A DNA stretch of 64,000 nucleotides from Nilaparvata lugens (taxonomy: Eukaryota; Arthropoda; Insecta; Hemiptera; Delphacidae): NCBI RefSeq assembly GCF_014356525.2, contig NC_052515.1:19922821-19986820 (forward strand), in the 5' to 3' direction. The notes beneath the pieces are model-generated. The model saw nothing but the letters and a program-made list of their open reading frames with translations. It was not told the DNA's origin and did no database searches. Position numbers and translations under genes: made by a program. Positions 34,617-46,213 of the stretch are shown one piece after another (the stretch's first letter is position 1; every line of letters starts with the position of its first letter).

Positions 34617-34790
34617 TCTGTCAGTATTGGTTGAATGAAAAGCAATGATGTTATTCACATTGAATGGTGACAGTTTTAAGTGAATTTTACCGATGTTTTT
34701 ACACTGATATTCACTTTAAACTGTCAGCATTGTTTGGATGAGGAGCATCGATGCTACTTAGATGGAATGCTGTCAGCTTGAAGTGAATCT
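34617..34790 (+). repeat. Palindromic hairpin family, copies D1 and D2
   Basis: D1 (34,617-34,690) abuts the LINE 3' UTR and lacks its left tip. D2 (34,704-34,790) is complete: ATTCACTTTAAACTGTCAGC to TGTCAGCTTGAAGTGAATCT. Confidence 0.7.
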
Positions 34791-35026
34791 TGCAGTGAAC
34801 TCTACTTGTGTTTCAATATCCAACTTCACTCCACTAGCTGGGAAGTAGCTATTGAAACAATACAGCAACAACTATTATAGAACTAAGCGCAGTCTATCCT
34901 AATACTATCATTTCCGAGTGCTTTCTCCCCAGAAATCCTACCTAACCTATAGAGGCTTCTCTTGAACTAAACCCCTTCTACAGTACTACACCCTCATTCA
35001 AGTATCTAATTGTAACATGTTAAGGT

Positions 35027-35085
35027 GCAGTACTGCCAATACCTACTATTACTATTACTTGAGTCATAGTAGGTATTGGTACTGC
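35027..35085. other. 59-nt near-perfect hairpin
   Basis: GCAGTAC plus CAATACCTACTAT (35,027-35,049, with a 3-base bulge) pairs with 35,066-35,085 across a 16-base loop. It is the size of a small precursor hairpin but could be a mobile-element relic. Confidence 0.45.
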
Positions 35086-35117
35086 TCATCCCCATAACAC
35101 ACTATAAGGTACATTAA

Positions 35118-35878
35118 GGGCCGGTTTCTGAGCTCGGGATTTAGCTCAGCTCTTGACTTTAAACAGCTGGAGTCATAGAATAGGGTTTCCAAAACGGGGT
35201 GTAGTTGCAGTCTAGGTTTAAACTAAATTTTCCAAAAACTAGAAAATTGAACACAGAATTAAATAAAGAGAAAATTGAGTAAAGTTTCAGTCATTTTTAA
35301 TTATTTAGGAATGTTTCATTTCGTCAAAGAAAATCGTTTCGAATTAGGGAAATGAGAAAATGAAGATTATCATAAAGACTACGTCTACGCCCACTACCTC
35401 CGTAAACAAAGCCATAGTGCATTCTGGTGACGTCAGCACAGGTAGGGCTCCTACACCAATAAAAATATCATAGTGAGGTCCACGTTATAATGACAGTATT
35501 TGATCAACTTTGGTCTTGCTATCCTTGTCTATCATTCGACAAATCCGGTGTTACTATCCTTTTCTAGGTTCACAACGATGCCAATTATTTTTTTGACAGT
35601 GTAGAAATATAATTAATTAATGCAGAGAATCGGCATCGCTATTCTTCTATCTTTATCCACTGCCATTATAACGTGGACCTCACTATAGCTGATATAGATC
35701 AGCTGAAATCAACAAATTGTTATTGGTGTAGGAGCCCTACCTGTGCTGACGTCACCAGAATGCACTATGGCTTTGTTTACGGAGGTAGTGCTACGCCCCG
35801 TTTCGAAAAGCCATTATTTTCTGACTCTGCTGCTTAAAGTCTAGAACTTAGCAAAATCCCGAGCTCGGAAACCAGCCC
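35118..35878. mobile_element. Harbinger-like MITE, host of a nested insertion
   Basis: The TIRs GGGCCGGTTTCTGAGCTCGG and CCGAGCTCGGAAACCAGCCC continue inward for about 100 bp with good pairing. TAA flanks both ends (35,115-35,117 and 35,879-35,881). A GGGCC-type end with a TWA target duplication fits PIF/Harbinger elements. It has no transposase and is interrupted by the element at 35,392-35,790. Confidence 0.8.
35392..35790. mobile_element. 399-bp young element with perfect 71-bp TIRs
   Basis: The arms 35,392-35,462 and 35,720-35,790 are exact reverse complements over all 71 bp, starting CACTACCTCCGTAAACAAAG. CTACGCC flanks both sides (35,385-35,391 and 35,791-35,797) as a 7-bp target duplication. 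The pairing continues beyond the perfect part through GAGGTCCACGTTATAA. The interior is noncoding. Perfect arms imply recent insertion or conversion. Confidence 0.85.
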
Positions 35879-35881
35879 TAA

Positions 35882-36240
35882 GAGATCTAACCTGCTGGTG
35901 AGCGAACCTTTGCAAGTGGGCGCATAGGGGCGCATAGCAGCGCTGAGTGCTGAATCTGAAATATTTGAGTTCAGTGTATTTATCTGCAACTCATAAAGCT
36001 CAGGTTAAGTGACAAAGGATCCTCATATCAAGAATAGTAATTTTATTGAAATTATCTGGATAATTTTAAACATGCTATTGTTCTGTAGCAGGAAACAGGA
36101 AGCTGTAACTCCTGAAGAATTCACTTATAAAATGAAAAGATAATGTCATAAAATGAAAAACATTATACAATTCATAAATAAAATAATCAATAACCAACAT
36201 TGAAAATACAAGATGATCTTCTAGAAAATAAGGAGCTTCT
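35882..36240. other. Unannotated stretch
   Basis: No gene is seen. There is a short GGGCGCATAG direct repeat near 35,918-35,940. Confidence 0.4.
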
Positions 36241-36830
36241 TCCACTTCATGTTCTTTCTACTCCTCTTTCTATTTCAAATTTTCTTTTTCTATTCTCCCC
36301 ATGTCTTCACCTGCTTCTCGTTTCCTCATGTTATTTTCTCTTTTCTTCCTTCTCTTTTGTTCTTTTTACTGTACTATTTTCACTCTGATACACCAACTTC
36401 CTGTTTACATATTTCACCACTCACTTCTTCCTCCTTCTTCTTCATTTCTAGTTCTCTTATCTACTTGTTCCTATCCCTATTACGTTTCCTTCATCATCTC
36501 TCTTTCCGCTTATCCCCTCCTTTCCCGTCTTCTCACGTTGTTCTCTCCTCATCTTTGGTTCACCATCTTTCTGTTTACCTATTTCACCACCCACTTCTTC
36601 TTCCTCCTTCTTCTTTCACTTGTTGTTCCACTTCTTCCTTTTTCTTATCTACTACTTATGTCTATCCCTATTACGTTTCCTCCTTTATCTCTCTTTCCAC
36701 TTCTCCACCTACTTTTCTGTCACCTCACATTGTTCTCTCCTCATCTTCCTCCACACTACCCTTTACCACCTCATCCTTCACCACCAACCCATTCTTGCCA
36801 CTATCTTCGTCTTACGCTTAGTTGGTTAAT
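36241..36830. repeat. Pyrimidine-rich tract with 170-190-bp tandem duplication
   Basis: The plus strand is C and T rich. CTGTTTAC at 36,401 and 36,571, and TTGTTCTCTCCTCATCTT near 36,539 and 36,730, show two diverged tandem units. The three overlapping open frames (up to 190 codons) are compositional artefacts. Confidence 0.75.
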
Positions 36831-37044
36831 AACAATAAACATCTCCAGTTGCCGGCATCGTTAGCTGAGTTTGCCAGCTTTCCCAGGCTTTCCCGAAGCC
36901 ACTTGCCACTTGAAAGTCATCATCTCGAACAATATTCAGTTGCCAAACTTGCCGACAATAATTAGTCCAGTCGACCAGCTATTGGCCAGTCAACACTCTT
37001 GTTGCTACCTTACGTTGGTATCTCTATCTTCTTACTAGAGTCGA
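36831..37044. other. Unannotated linker
   Basis: TTGCCGGC, TTGCCAG, TTGCCAC and TTGCCGAC words recur at short intervals (36,848-36,960), a weak minisatellite-like texture. No gene is seen. Confidence 0.35.
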
Positions 37045-37448
37045 ATTCATTTCAAATTGTCAGCATTAGTTGCATATGAAGCATTGATGTTATTTATAGC
37101 AGGAATGCTGACTGTTCAAAATCAACTTCACTGAAACTGCTATAGTCTCCTTAGATTCACTTGAAATTGTCAGCATTAGTTGCATATGAAGCTTCAATGT
37201 TGTTTATAGCAGGAATGATGCCACTTTTAAAGTTAAGTTCACTGAAACTGCTATTCTAGGATTCACTTGAATCTGTCAGCATTGATTGAATGGGAGGCAT
37301 TGCGGTTATTTATAACAAATGCTGCCACTGTTGAAAGTCAACTTCATTGATACTGCTATTTCAAGATTCACTTTATACTGTCAGCATTAGTTGAATGAGA
37401 AGCATTCATGTAACTTATAAAGAAAGCTGACGGTTTGAAGTGAATCTC
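37045..37448 (+). repeat. Tandem array of the palindromic hairpin family (E1-E4)
   Basis: Four units begin at 37,045, 37,155, 37,261 and 37,366 (periods 110, 106 and 105). Each has ATTCACTT-like, GTCAGCATT, GAAGCATT and TTATAGCAGGAATGCTG-like segments in the same order. The outer parts of each unit are inverted repeats of one another. This is the only locus with more than two units. Confidence 0.85.
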
Positions 37449-38190
37449 CCGAGGGAGTGGTGCAGCTATAGAGTGGATAAGTTTCAAGAGGAGGTGATCA
37501 AGATTTAATAATACAAGATGTTGAAGATCTGATCTAGCGTATTTAGATTAAGTCTAGTTTAAATTAGTTTTAAGTCTAGCGGTAGTTGCAGTGGCGAGGC
37601 CGGCAGCTGCTGCACCCTAGCGGATAAGTTAGTATTTAGATTATTCTATCGCATAATCGTTAGTTGAAGTAGTTGTCAGCTCGGATCGGACGGTGAAAAA
37701 ACAGGATCGTTGCTATTTTTTTGATTGTTGCCATTGAAATTCAATTTTACATGTTCGTCATCGTGTTAAAATTATCATCGATATATTAACTGTCCCAAGT
37801 TGGGGAGAAGTACAGCTTACCTTGTTATTTGTGAATATATAAATTGAAATATTAAACTAGTGTGATCGGACTTTGAATTGTACAGCAGTGTAAAGTAATA
37901 GTCAATATATTAAAGTTATCTTCCAAGCAATTTTCGGACTGATCAGTAATTAAATTGATGCCAGAATTAACATACATCGGATAGGGGTAGCAGATGTACA
38001 AGAGAGGCCAACACCTTTTCCCGACTCCGTCTTGTCCTGCCACAAACCTAATTCCAATCCTGGAGTAAGTTGGTATTTAGTATTTGAAGAAAACTACTTG
38101 CTGGTGAGTAACCAAATAAGTCACTTCTGGTATAAATTTAATGCTGATAATATTACTTACTACATTCAATCTATTTATTATTGCTCTCTT
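37449..38190. other. Unannotated stretch
   Basis: It contains GTGGCGAGGCCGGCAGC near 37,593 and CAGGATCGTTGC near 37,703. Part of it may belong upstream to the dispersed repeat at 38,191. No open frame is credible. Confidence 0.35.
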
Positions 38191-38608
38191 TCACCAATTA
38201 TTGCACCAAAAATCCAGGACTACCAGGAAATTCGGATCGTCACCAACAGCTTATAAAAATTCAGCACGTGAGTGATATATCATCGTAATATAAAGTTAGG
38301 GCGCCCTCAGTGCTTCGAGTGAAACAAATACAAAAGCTAGCTTGTCGGAAAGGTTATAAATATTGAAAATTATTACAAAACTTGTGCAAGTCTTAAGAAG
38401 GTATAAGAAATATATTTTATTAAATAAGAGTATGTCAATTTACATATCCAAAGGTACACAAATTAAAGGAATATTAAATTTTAATCTTGTAATACAAACG
38501 CTCACTCAATCATTGATTCTATTTAATAATTTGTAATGATATAATGTAGCTATTGTTCAATGGATAAATTGATTTATCTACTTCCATCAGAGGCCGAACC
38601 TTATGCCC

Positions 38609-38669
<61 letters not shown>

Positions 38670-39360
38670 AGAGATATACTGAAGCTTATAGGAATTAATA
38701 TATTTATAATCTATGATTTATCAATTTATTATTTTATGATTTTTTGGAAAGAAGATATAAAGTGAGATTTTCTAAATCGACAAGCAACAGCAAGTCGATA
38801 CCTAAGCTGCATACAAATAAATGCATATTGAATTGAAAAAGCACATGGTAATGTTTCGTGCTAAAGAGCTAAAAAGTAGTGTACCAGTCTGTGATATTTT
38901 ATTTTGATATATTTATTCTTGTATTTATTGTGTGTGTTCTATATATTTCCATATTTATCTGACTTTTAATATTTATTCGTATAATATATGTATCAAATTT
39001 TTTATGGTGTATCTTTTATTTTATTCCCCAATACCACGCATGACAAATCTCATATCTATTTATCAAATTATCGGTATTGAATTACTAAGAAAGTTACCAT
39101 CCAATCTTATCATTAATAGAATAAGCTGGTTTACACAGCAATATATTGCATTGTTAATTAAATCTCTGGACATAATACCTTCCAAAGATTTCTATAAATT
39201 GTCCAAGAGCAATAAATTGCAAGAGCTCCTGAGCGAGCCTATAAGGATTTTATCGAAGTTGTGTTCTAAAAACCACAACCAGATTTGTATATTTTTACAC
39301 TCATGCTTTACCGATTGCAGCCAAGCCAGGCAAATCGTTATTTATTAAAAAAATAACGTC
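38191..39360. repeat. Diverged 1.1-kb dispersed repeat, copy 1
   Basis: Blocks match 50,791-51,805 in the same order: CCAGGACTACCAGGA, GGGCGCCCTCAGTGCTTCGA, CATCAGAGGCCGAACCTTAT, AAAGCACATGGTAATGTTTC, ATATATGTATCAAATT and AATCGTTATTTA. Divergence is substantial. A 138-codon open frame (38,932-39,348) lies inside but is not preserved in the other copy. The class is unknown, and an old LTR or DNA element is possible. Confidence 0.7.
38611..38665. repeat. AT microsatellite
   Basis: About 55 bp of alternating A and T inside the dispersed repeat, not expanded in the other copy. Confidence 0.95.
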
Positions 39361-42300
39361 AGAAAAAAAATCTCATAAATTTTGTAAAAACTTGAGGCTT
39401 TTAAAGGCTCTGAGCCCAATCCACAGCGCATCAGAGTCCCTTGTTACTGAATTATTAATTAAGTAATCTTTCCAATATTTCAATGAAGTATTCTAACAGA
39501 GCTATATCGATCTTACCTTTCAATCATTCAATTAATGAATTTCTTTTCAAATCAAACCATTATTATTTTATTGCCAATCTTATAGAAATTACAATACTTT
39601 TTGATATAATATACTTTATGGGGAAGAAATAATTGTTGGAGTTCTTTGTAGTGATCTTATGAGTACCTATAAATTACCTATTTGATAAAATTGCTATGAG
39701 GCCACTCAAATTTTATCAACTCAAAATATTAATTCAAATCCTGTGTAATTCCTAAGAATTTTTTTTGTATGATTAACTCATTTAAATATGGAATAAAAGC
39801 TTTTATTTGAGACCTGATTGAGTAACTTCTTGAGAGTCTTTCAGATTTCAATTCAAATCAAGCTATTCTCATGCTAGCAATCACCTTATAAAAATTTTAT
39901 TGGTATAATTAACCCATACAAATAAAAGAATAAGAGGTTCCAGTAGTGACCTGGAAGAGTACCTAGTCAGAAAAGTGCAATGGAACAACTCTTTTGTTAT
40001 TGAGAGCAGTTTCATTGTTGAAATTCATTTTTATCTGCTTGGCTGGTTGTAAAATGTCCAGCGAGAGCTTTTTATTAGCAGAATAATGGTTCTACATTCT
40101 ACAGACGTCGCCGTTGGGAGAAAAATTTCGTATTAATATCCTCCAGCCAGTAATTTCGCACTACTTTAGAGACAAATTATCATTTTTATTAATGCTCGAA
40201 AGAACAGTATGGTCCAGTTATTGCCAAGTAGTTCGGTGTCTTTGTGTTTTAGTATATCTGTAAAGAGTTACAAGTAGTTATCAAACAGAAAAATAATGAA
40301 TTGTTGCTTTCAACCTGCCTTTTTTGATCACGTGAAACATTATTTTTTTACCTTTGGTTCTGTTCAAAAATATTATTTGGGCTACCTTAAGTTTTGTTGA
40401 TGAAGATTTGATCAAATAAAATTAAGAAATAATTTTCCATAGAATAAAATAATAATGATCGAGACTCGACCTCTTTGAACTTGAATTTAGTACATTTTTT
40501 CTTAGACTTATTAGTGGCGGGAGGGTGAGATGATTTCAATCTAGGTAGAGAGAGAAGGAAGAGAGAGTACTCGAAGAGAAAGATTCAGGTTGACCCCAGT
40601 TGAAGTAGAGTGGGTAAGAAGATGGTGAAGAAAGAGAGAGAGGACCTTTCTAGACAGAATAAAAAGAGAGTTGCACCCAAACTCTCAACAGGGGTATGAG
40701 CTGCGGGTAAAAGATAGTAATTAAGGAAAGCTATTAAGGTATGCATTAGAAAGCTTGGAGACTCCACCAGCAATAACTACCACATTATTTTTATTAGTAT
40801 TATTTCCTGCTCCGGTTACAGCATAGTGACTCGAAGAACAAATAAAACAAGCCGTTTATCTTGGTTATGAATATTTATGGCAAATTTCTGTGCCATAAAC
40901 ACTGTTCAGAGAATGGATGCCTCACACTTGCACTGGAAACGCGATGGTGAATTACCATTAAATTCCGCATCATTTAACGTGAGTGGATCCTGATTTGTGA
41001 ACTGAGCCTTCGTTTTGCGTCACATTTGCGAATTTTTGGTCAATTTGTGTTGATGAATTGGGGTGATATTGTTCGGCTTTATCTGGTTATGAGAGTTCGG
41101 CAGTTATTTATGAATCATACATTTTTTAGATAATTTGTTTGATGAATAATAATCGTCGTTGATTCCATTCAATTGTGCTGTGGAACTCATCAGCTATATG
41201 AAATTGAAATTGTTGTAGTCAGTTTAATGAATTTATTGTTTATTGTCGGTGAAGATTTTTGAGATTTATCTTGTTGTGGGTGTACAGAAATTGTTTACAA
41301 ATCATCCATTCATGCTATTAATAATGCAGAAAACATATATGAATAAACAAACATATGAGTGGTTTTGGGTGAATGGGGTGAATTTTAGGTTTACTACGTG
41401 TAAAAAATCATTATTAAAGGCCTTATCAATAGAAATGGGCCAGTAGGTTGTTCATACTTATTCATAATCTCCTGTCTGTAGGAATGTTCCAATCCAATAT
41501 TGTATGCGAAATTTGTACCAATGGGAAAGCACGATATTATATCGGAGCTTAAATAGATGTTCAGCTCACATAATTTATGAAGTATGTGGAATCTAGCATT
41601 TGGAAATATTGTATGTCAGGTGTGAATGAAATGGGACTACTCAAGGTCACACCAAAGATTTGGAATATTCTAGATTCTATAAAATTGATCCATTTGCTGT
41701 AAGAGAGATTGGGACCAATGGAACTGCTCGAACTTGCACATTACAAGGATGGGGTTGGACCAAAAAAACACGAACTCTGGAGCATAACACAGAAACAAGC
41801 CGACATATCGACATATATATGATAAAGTATGACTCCGAAACTAATGCCACACTAGTTGTCATGGCTTTTTAGAGTTTTTGAACTGCCTTCATCCAGATTT
41901 CTATTAATCTTTGTATAGAAAGGGCATTCGTTGTTTGGTCTAACTCCACCCAACAATTAAAACAATTAAAACTGTTGCATCGAACTATTACATTAGAGAT
42001 CTAGAGTATTTGTAACTTGCATAATAAGTATTATCACAGGTATTATTGTCTATAAACTGCAAAGGTATCACAATCCTATCAGTCATAATTCACTTAATTT
42101 TCATTTACATTAGGATTGCCATCTCTTCATTTGCATCTTGCAAAACCAATGCAACATGAATTTTCATTCTGTACGTTTCCAGAGTTCGTTTGAACAAGAT
42201 ACATGGTCTCAGATTTCTTTCACTAATCCCATCGTTGTCTATACGTGCACGCTTGCTACAAAGTGAATATCTAACGAACTCCTCTTCTCCTCCAGACACC

Positions 42301-42389
42301 CCCTACTTTACACCCCTTTTCTACCCCCTCTACCATCCCTTAAAACCACATACATCCCCACAGATGATGATTAATTGCCAACGTTAGTG
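39361..42389. other. Unannotated AT-rich stretch
   Basis: About 3 kb without a supported gene. It has a purine-rich patch at 40,540-40,640. Short open frames (67 codons at 41,243 and 70 codons at 41,660) lack recognised domains. Confidence 0.45.
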
Positions 42390-42560
42390 CGAGAACACAA
42401 GCGAGTCCCTCTCCTCTCGCCCATCAACAGAGGGTGCTGTGGATGAGAGCCCCCCCCCACCAAACCAATGGCGTCGGGAACATAGCTCGGTACCCCGCTA
42501 GCGGTTGGACGCGCGTTCGCGGTTTTAGTGTTGCAGTGTGGCCAACCACGAGAATTGTCC
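42390..42560 (+). promoter_or_regulatory. CpG-rich patch, possible promoter or exon
   Basis: Local GC and CpG content rise sharply (GCGTCGGG, CCCCGCTAGCGGTTGGACGC, GTTCGCGG). A CCAAT box sits in ACCAATGG near 42,463, and a C run lies just upstream. No TATA box, start codon context or downstream exon can be assigned, and the strand is a guess. Confidence 0.3.
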
Positions 42561-43009
42561 AAGTCAGCAATAAATAACGGTTGGCAGCCATGATATGCAA
42601 GATTCGGACGTGTCTACAGTCTCTAAATTATTTACGGTGGGATTTGTGTCTCTTCTCCGATATCCATATACACATAGAGAAAATTGGAAAAATAGATGGC
42701 ATGAGGACCAATATTAACCGTTTATTATCAAGATTTGTAATATTGCTCATTGAAGAAATATTTGAATTTGATACAATTTGTTTAGTGTAACGACTCGATG
42801 TTAAATGTTATGCTTTGGTACAATTGTATAGATTTTATACACGGTAATCATTATATTATAGTGGATGATGGAGACACAAAAGTTATGAGTTTTATAGCAG
42901 CTACTGTTGATGACACAATATTTATTTTATATTATTTATATATTGAAATTATTTATGAATGAACATTGAGATAGAATGTAAGAGAAACAACCAACACAAC
43001 GGTATAACC
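42561..43009. other. Unannotated AT-rich stretch
   Basis: No gene or repeat structure is seen. Confidence 0.4.
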
Positions 43010-44214
43010 TTGCTAATCTTAATTCATAAGAAGATCTAGTATAATGCATACTAATATCATGAAATAAGTAATAGGGACTCAAACTCCTCTGGAATACGGT
43101 ATCTCTTAATTCTCGACCATTTCAGACTCTGAGGAAAACTGAAGTACGCAGCACCTATTAACATTAGGAGCACATGACAATTCTTCTGACAAGAGTAAAC
43201 AAGTCATCTCTTGTTCTGTTGGATGGAATTCACTACTAATGCACCTTTGTCTGAAGAAAAAGGACTAACTACAGTATTAATAAGGGAAGCCATCATAGGA
43301 CTCTATGCAATGGAATGGGAAGTGTAGAGGTCATTATTTGAGCTGAGAAAACTTTTCAACTTATTCTTTCTTCTCTTTTTCTCCTTCCTGGCAGAAAAAA
43401 TAGAGTGGAAGAGAAATGATAAAAGAATCGAGAAGAAGCTGATGTTGAGCTCTTCTGTATGGCAGACCGATTTCGAACAAATGAATCAAAAAGAGAAGAA
43501 AAATGAGGAATAAAGAGGGCGCAGAGAATAATGTGCGCCTATAAATATTCATTGGCCCGACAAACAGGAACCGATTAATTCTGCTTTCGACTCTATCCTT
43601 GTTCTCTGTCTCTCTCCTGTCCCACTTCATTTCTCATTCACGATTGTCTCGGATTTTCTTTTCAAACTTTTCTTCATGATTTTCTTCAAGTCGCTTCTTA
43701 TATCCGCGACCTAGTTTATCTATATGCTCGGTCACCTGCTTCTGAATTTTTCTCAACTCCCTCCTTTAAGTTTTATTGTTGTAATATCAACTATTTTGTA
43801 GTCTCGTCTCTTAGCTATTTTATAGAACATCATCTTGTAAATATTTTCATTTCCGTATGTTATTTATTTTCCAACTCTTATTTAATTTTCCTTTTCACTT
43901 CCTTCTATTTTGTCCTCCTCTACACTGTATCTTTCTTATCTTTCTCTGCATTGCTGATATCGTCCTTCACTTGAACTATTTTCCAACACACACATATTTC
44001 CCTCTTCTTTCGTCATCGATTCATTTTTAATTTTCTTAATTTACCATTTTGTTTGCCTTCTGTTTCTTCTCAATTACTTTCCTTGTTTTTCATATCTTCC
44101 GCTCCTCATTTCATACAGGGTTTTTCTATTCTCATTTATCCATCTATTTCCCGTTCAATCCTTTTCTATTCTTATTTTCCCTTGATCTTAATTCAACCTC
44201 TTTTCACCACTCCT
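43010..44214. repeat. 1.2-kb segment left of gap, duplicated right of gap
   Basis: From TTGCTAATCTT to TTTTCACCACTCCT, this is near-identical to 44,315-45,534 apart from many one-base indels. The latter half is pyrimidine-rich. The match ends exactly at the N-run on this side, which suggests unmerged overlapping contig ends. Confidence 0.9.
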
Positions 44215-44314
44215 NNNNNNNNNNNNNNNNNNNNNNNNNNNNNNNNNNNNNNNNNNNNNNNNNNNNNNNNNNNNNNNNNNNNNNNNNNNNNNNNNNNNNN
44301 NNNNNNNNNNNNNN
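44215..44314. other. Assembly gap, 100 N
   Basis: Exactly 100 N, the conventional placeholder for a gap of unknown size. Confidence 0.99.
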
Positions 44315-45534
44315 TTGCTAATCTTCAATTCATAAGAAGATCTAGTATAATGCATACTAATATCATGAAATAAGTCATAGGGACTCAACCTCCTCTGGAA
44401 TAACGGTATCTCTTAATTTCTCGTCCCATTTCAGACTCTGATGAAACTGAAGTACGCAGCACCTATTAACATAGGAGCACATGCCATTCTCTTCTGACAA
44501 GAGTTAAACAAGTCATCTCTTGTTTCTGTTGGTGGAATTCCTACTAATGCACTTTGTCTGAAGAAAAGGACTAGCTACAGTATTAATAAGGGAGGCCATC
44601 ATAGGACTCTATGCATGGAATGGGGAGTGTAGAGGTCATTATTTGAGGCTGAGAACTTTTCAACTTATTCTTTCTTCTCTTTTTCTCCTTCCTGGCAGAA
44701 AAAATAGAGTGGAAAGAAATGATAAAAGAATCGAGAAGAAGCTGATGTGAGCTCTTCTGTATGGCAGACCGATTTTGAACAAATGAATCAAAAAGAGAAG
44801 AAAAATGAGGAATAAAGAGGGCGCAGAGAATAATGTGCGCCTATAAATATTCATTGGTCCGACAAACAGGAACCGATTAATTCTGCTTTCGACTCTATCC
44901 TTGTTCTCTGTCTCTCTCCTTTCCTACTTCATTTCTCATTCACGATTGTCTCGGATTTTCTTTTCAAACTTTTCTTCATGATTTTCTTCAAGTCGCTTCT
45001 TATATCCGCGACCTAGTTTATCTATATGCTCGGTCACCTGATTCTCCTGAATTTTTCTCAACTCCATCCCTTTAGTTTCATTGTTGTAATATCAACTATT
45101 TTCTAGTCTTGTCTCTTAGCTATTTTATAGAACATCATCTTGTAAATATTTCCATTTCCGTATGTTATTTATTTTCCAACTCTTGTGATTTACCTTATTT
45201 AATTTTCTTTTTCACTTCCTTCTATTTTGTCCTCCTTTACACTGTCTCTTTCTTATCTTTCTCTGCATTGCTGATATCGTCCTTCACTTGAACTATTTTC
45301 CAACCCACACATATTTCCCTCTTCTTTCATCATCGATTCATTTTTAATTTTCTTGATTTACCATTTTGTTTGTCTTCTGTTTCTTCTCCATTACTTTCCT
45401 AGTTTTTTTTCATATCCTCCGCTCCTCATCTCATACAGGGTTTTTCTATTCTCATTTATCCATATATTTCCCTTTCAATCCTTCTCTATTCTTATTTTCC
45501 CTTGATCTTAATTCAACCTCTTTTCACCACTCCT
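44315..45534. repeat. 1.2-kb segment right of gap, duplicate of left flank
   Basis: It starts at the first base after the gap with TTGCTAATCTT and runs parallel to 43,010-44,214. Differences are mostly homopolymer-type indels. It is probably the same genomic locus assembled twice. Confidence 0.9.
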
Positions 45535-45602
45535 TTTCCTCTTCCACCACTCCTGATGAACTCTCTCATCATTTTCTCTCTTTCTCTTTCTCTCTCTCTC
45601 TT

Positions 45603-45660
45603 AGGGTTGTGTGGCAGAGAGGACCAGGAGTCCTAATTCCGCCCTAATAAAGGCATATAA
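45603..45660 (+). repeat. GAGGACC 3'-tail-like repeat, copy 1
   Basis: GGTTGTGTGGCAGAGAGGAC, a GGAC/GTCC mini-hairpin and CCCTAATAAAGG recur at 46,214-46,265. Ending in AATAAAG, it looks like a short retroposed 3' end. Confidence 0.5.
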
Positions 45661-45668
45661 TCAACCAT

Positions 45669-45691
45669 CTCTCTCTCTCACTCTCTCTCTC

Positions 45692-45737
<46 letters not shown>

Positions 45738-45739
45738 CA

Positions 45740-45809
<70 letters not shown>

Positions 45810-45837
45810 TCTCTCTCTCTCTCTCGCTCCCGCTCTC

Positions 45838-45869
<32 letters not shown>

Positions 45870-45873
45870 CTCA

Positions 45874-45914
<41 letters not shown>

Positions 45915-45935
45915 GGCACTCTCTCTCTCTCTCTT
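45669..45935. repeat. CT microsatellite
   Basis: Long CT dinucleotide runs with a few interruptions (CGT, CATCT, CGG). The 118-codon and 60-codon open frames here are pure repeat translations. Confidence 0.97.
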
Positions 45936-46213
45936 TTGGTAGAGAGTTAGTGGGAAGGATATTTTGAATATTCTTTCCGAAGAATGGACACATTGATATG
46001 TTCAAAGCTCCGCCAATTATGTAGATGCATAACAATATTATCTATAGTTATTCCAAATTGCTTTTTTCATATCATAAACAGTTCAATAATTATTTTGTTA
46101 GTCTATATTAGGTTAAATCATCTATAATTTGCTGCATTGTGAGCTATTGTATACAAACCAGTATATTTATTGTAATCTACATAAATAAAGTACTCAGTCA
46201 ATCAATCAATATT
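45936..46213 (+). other. Possible LINE/SINE 3' end
   Basis: AT-rich sequence ending in AATAAAGTACTCAGTCAATCAATCAAT-type tail (46,184-46,210) suggests a retroposed 3' end with a short tetranucleotide tail. No coding sequence remains. Confidence 0.35.

Noticed and set aside
36249..36864. Overlapping frames of 187-190 codons
   Set aside because: The cause is the same pyrimidine bias. There are no domains, and the two frames are equally open.
37045..37448. CRISPR array
   Set aside because: The whole unit, including the would-be spacers, is repeated, and the host is a eukaryote.
38932..39348. 138-codon frame in the dispersed repeat
   Set aside because: It is not preserved in the sister copy at 50,791-51,805, and I recognise no domain.
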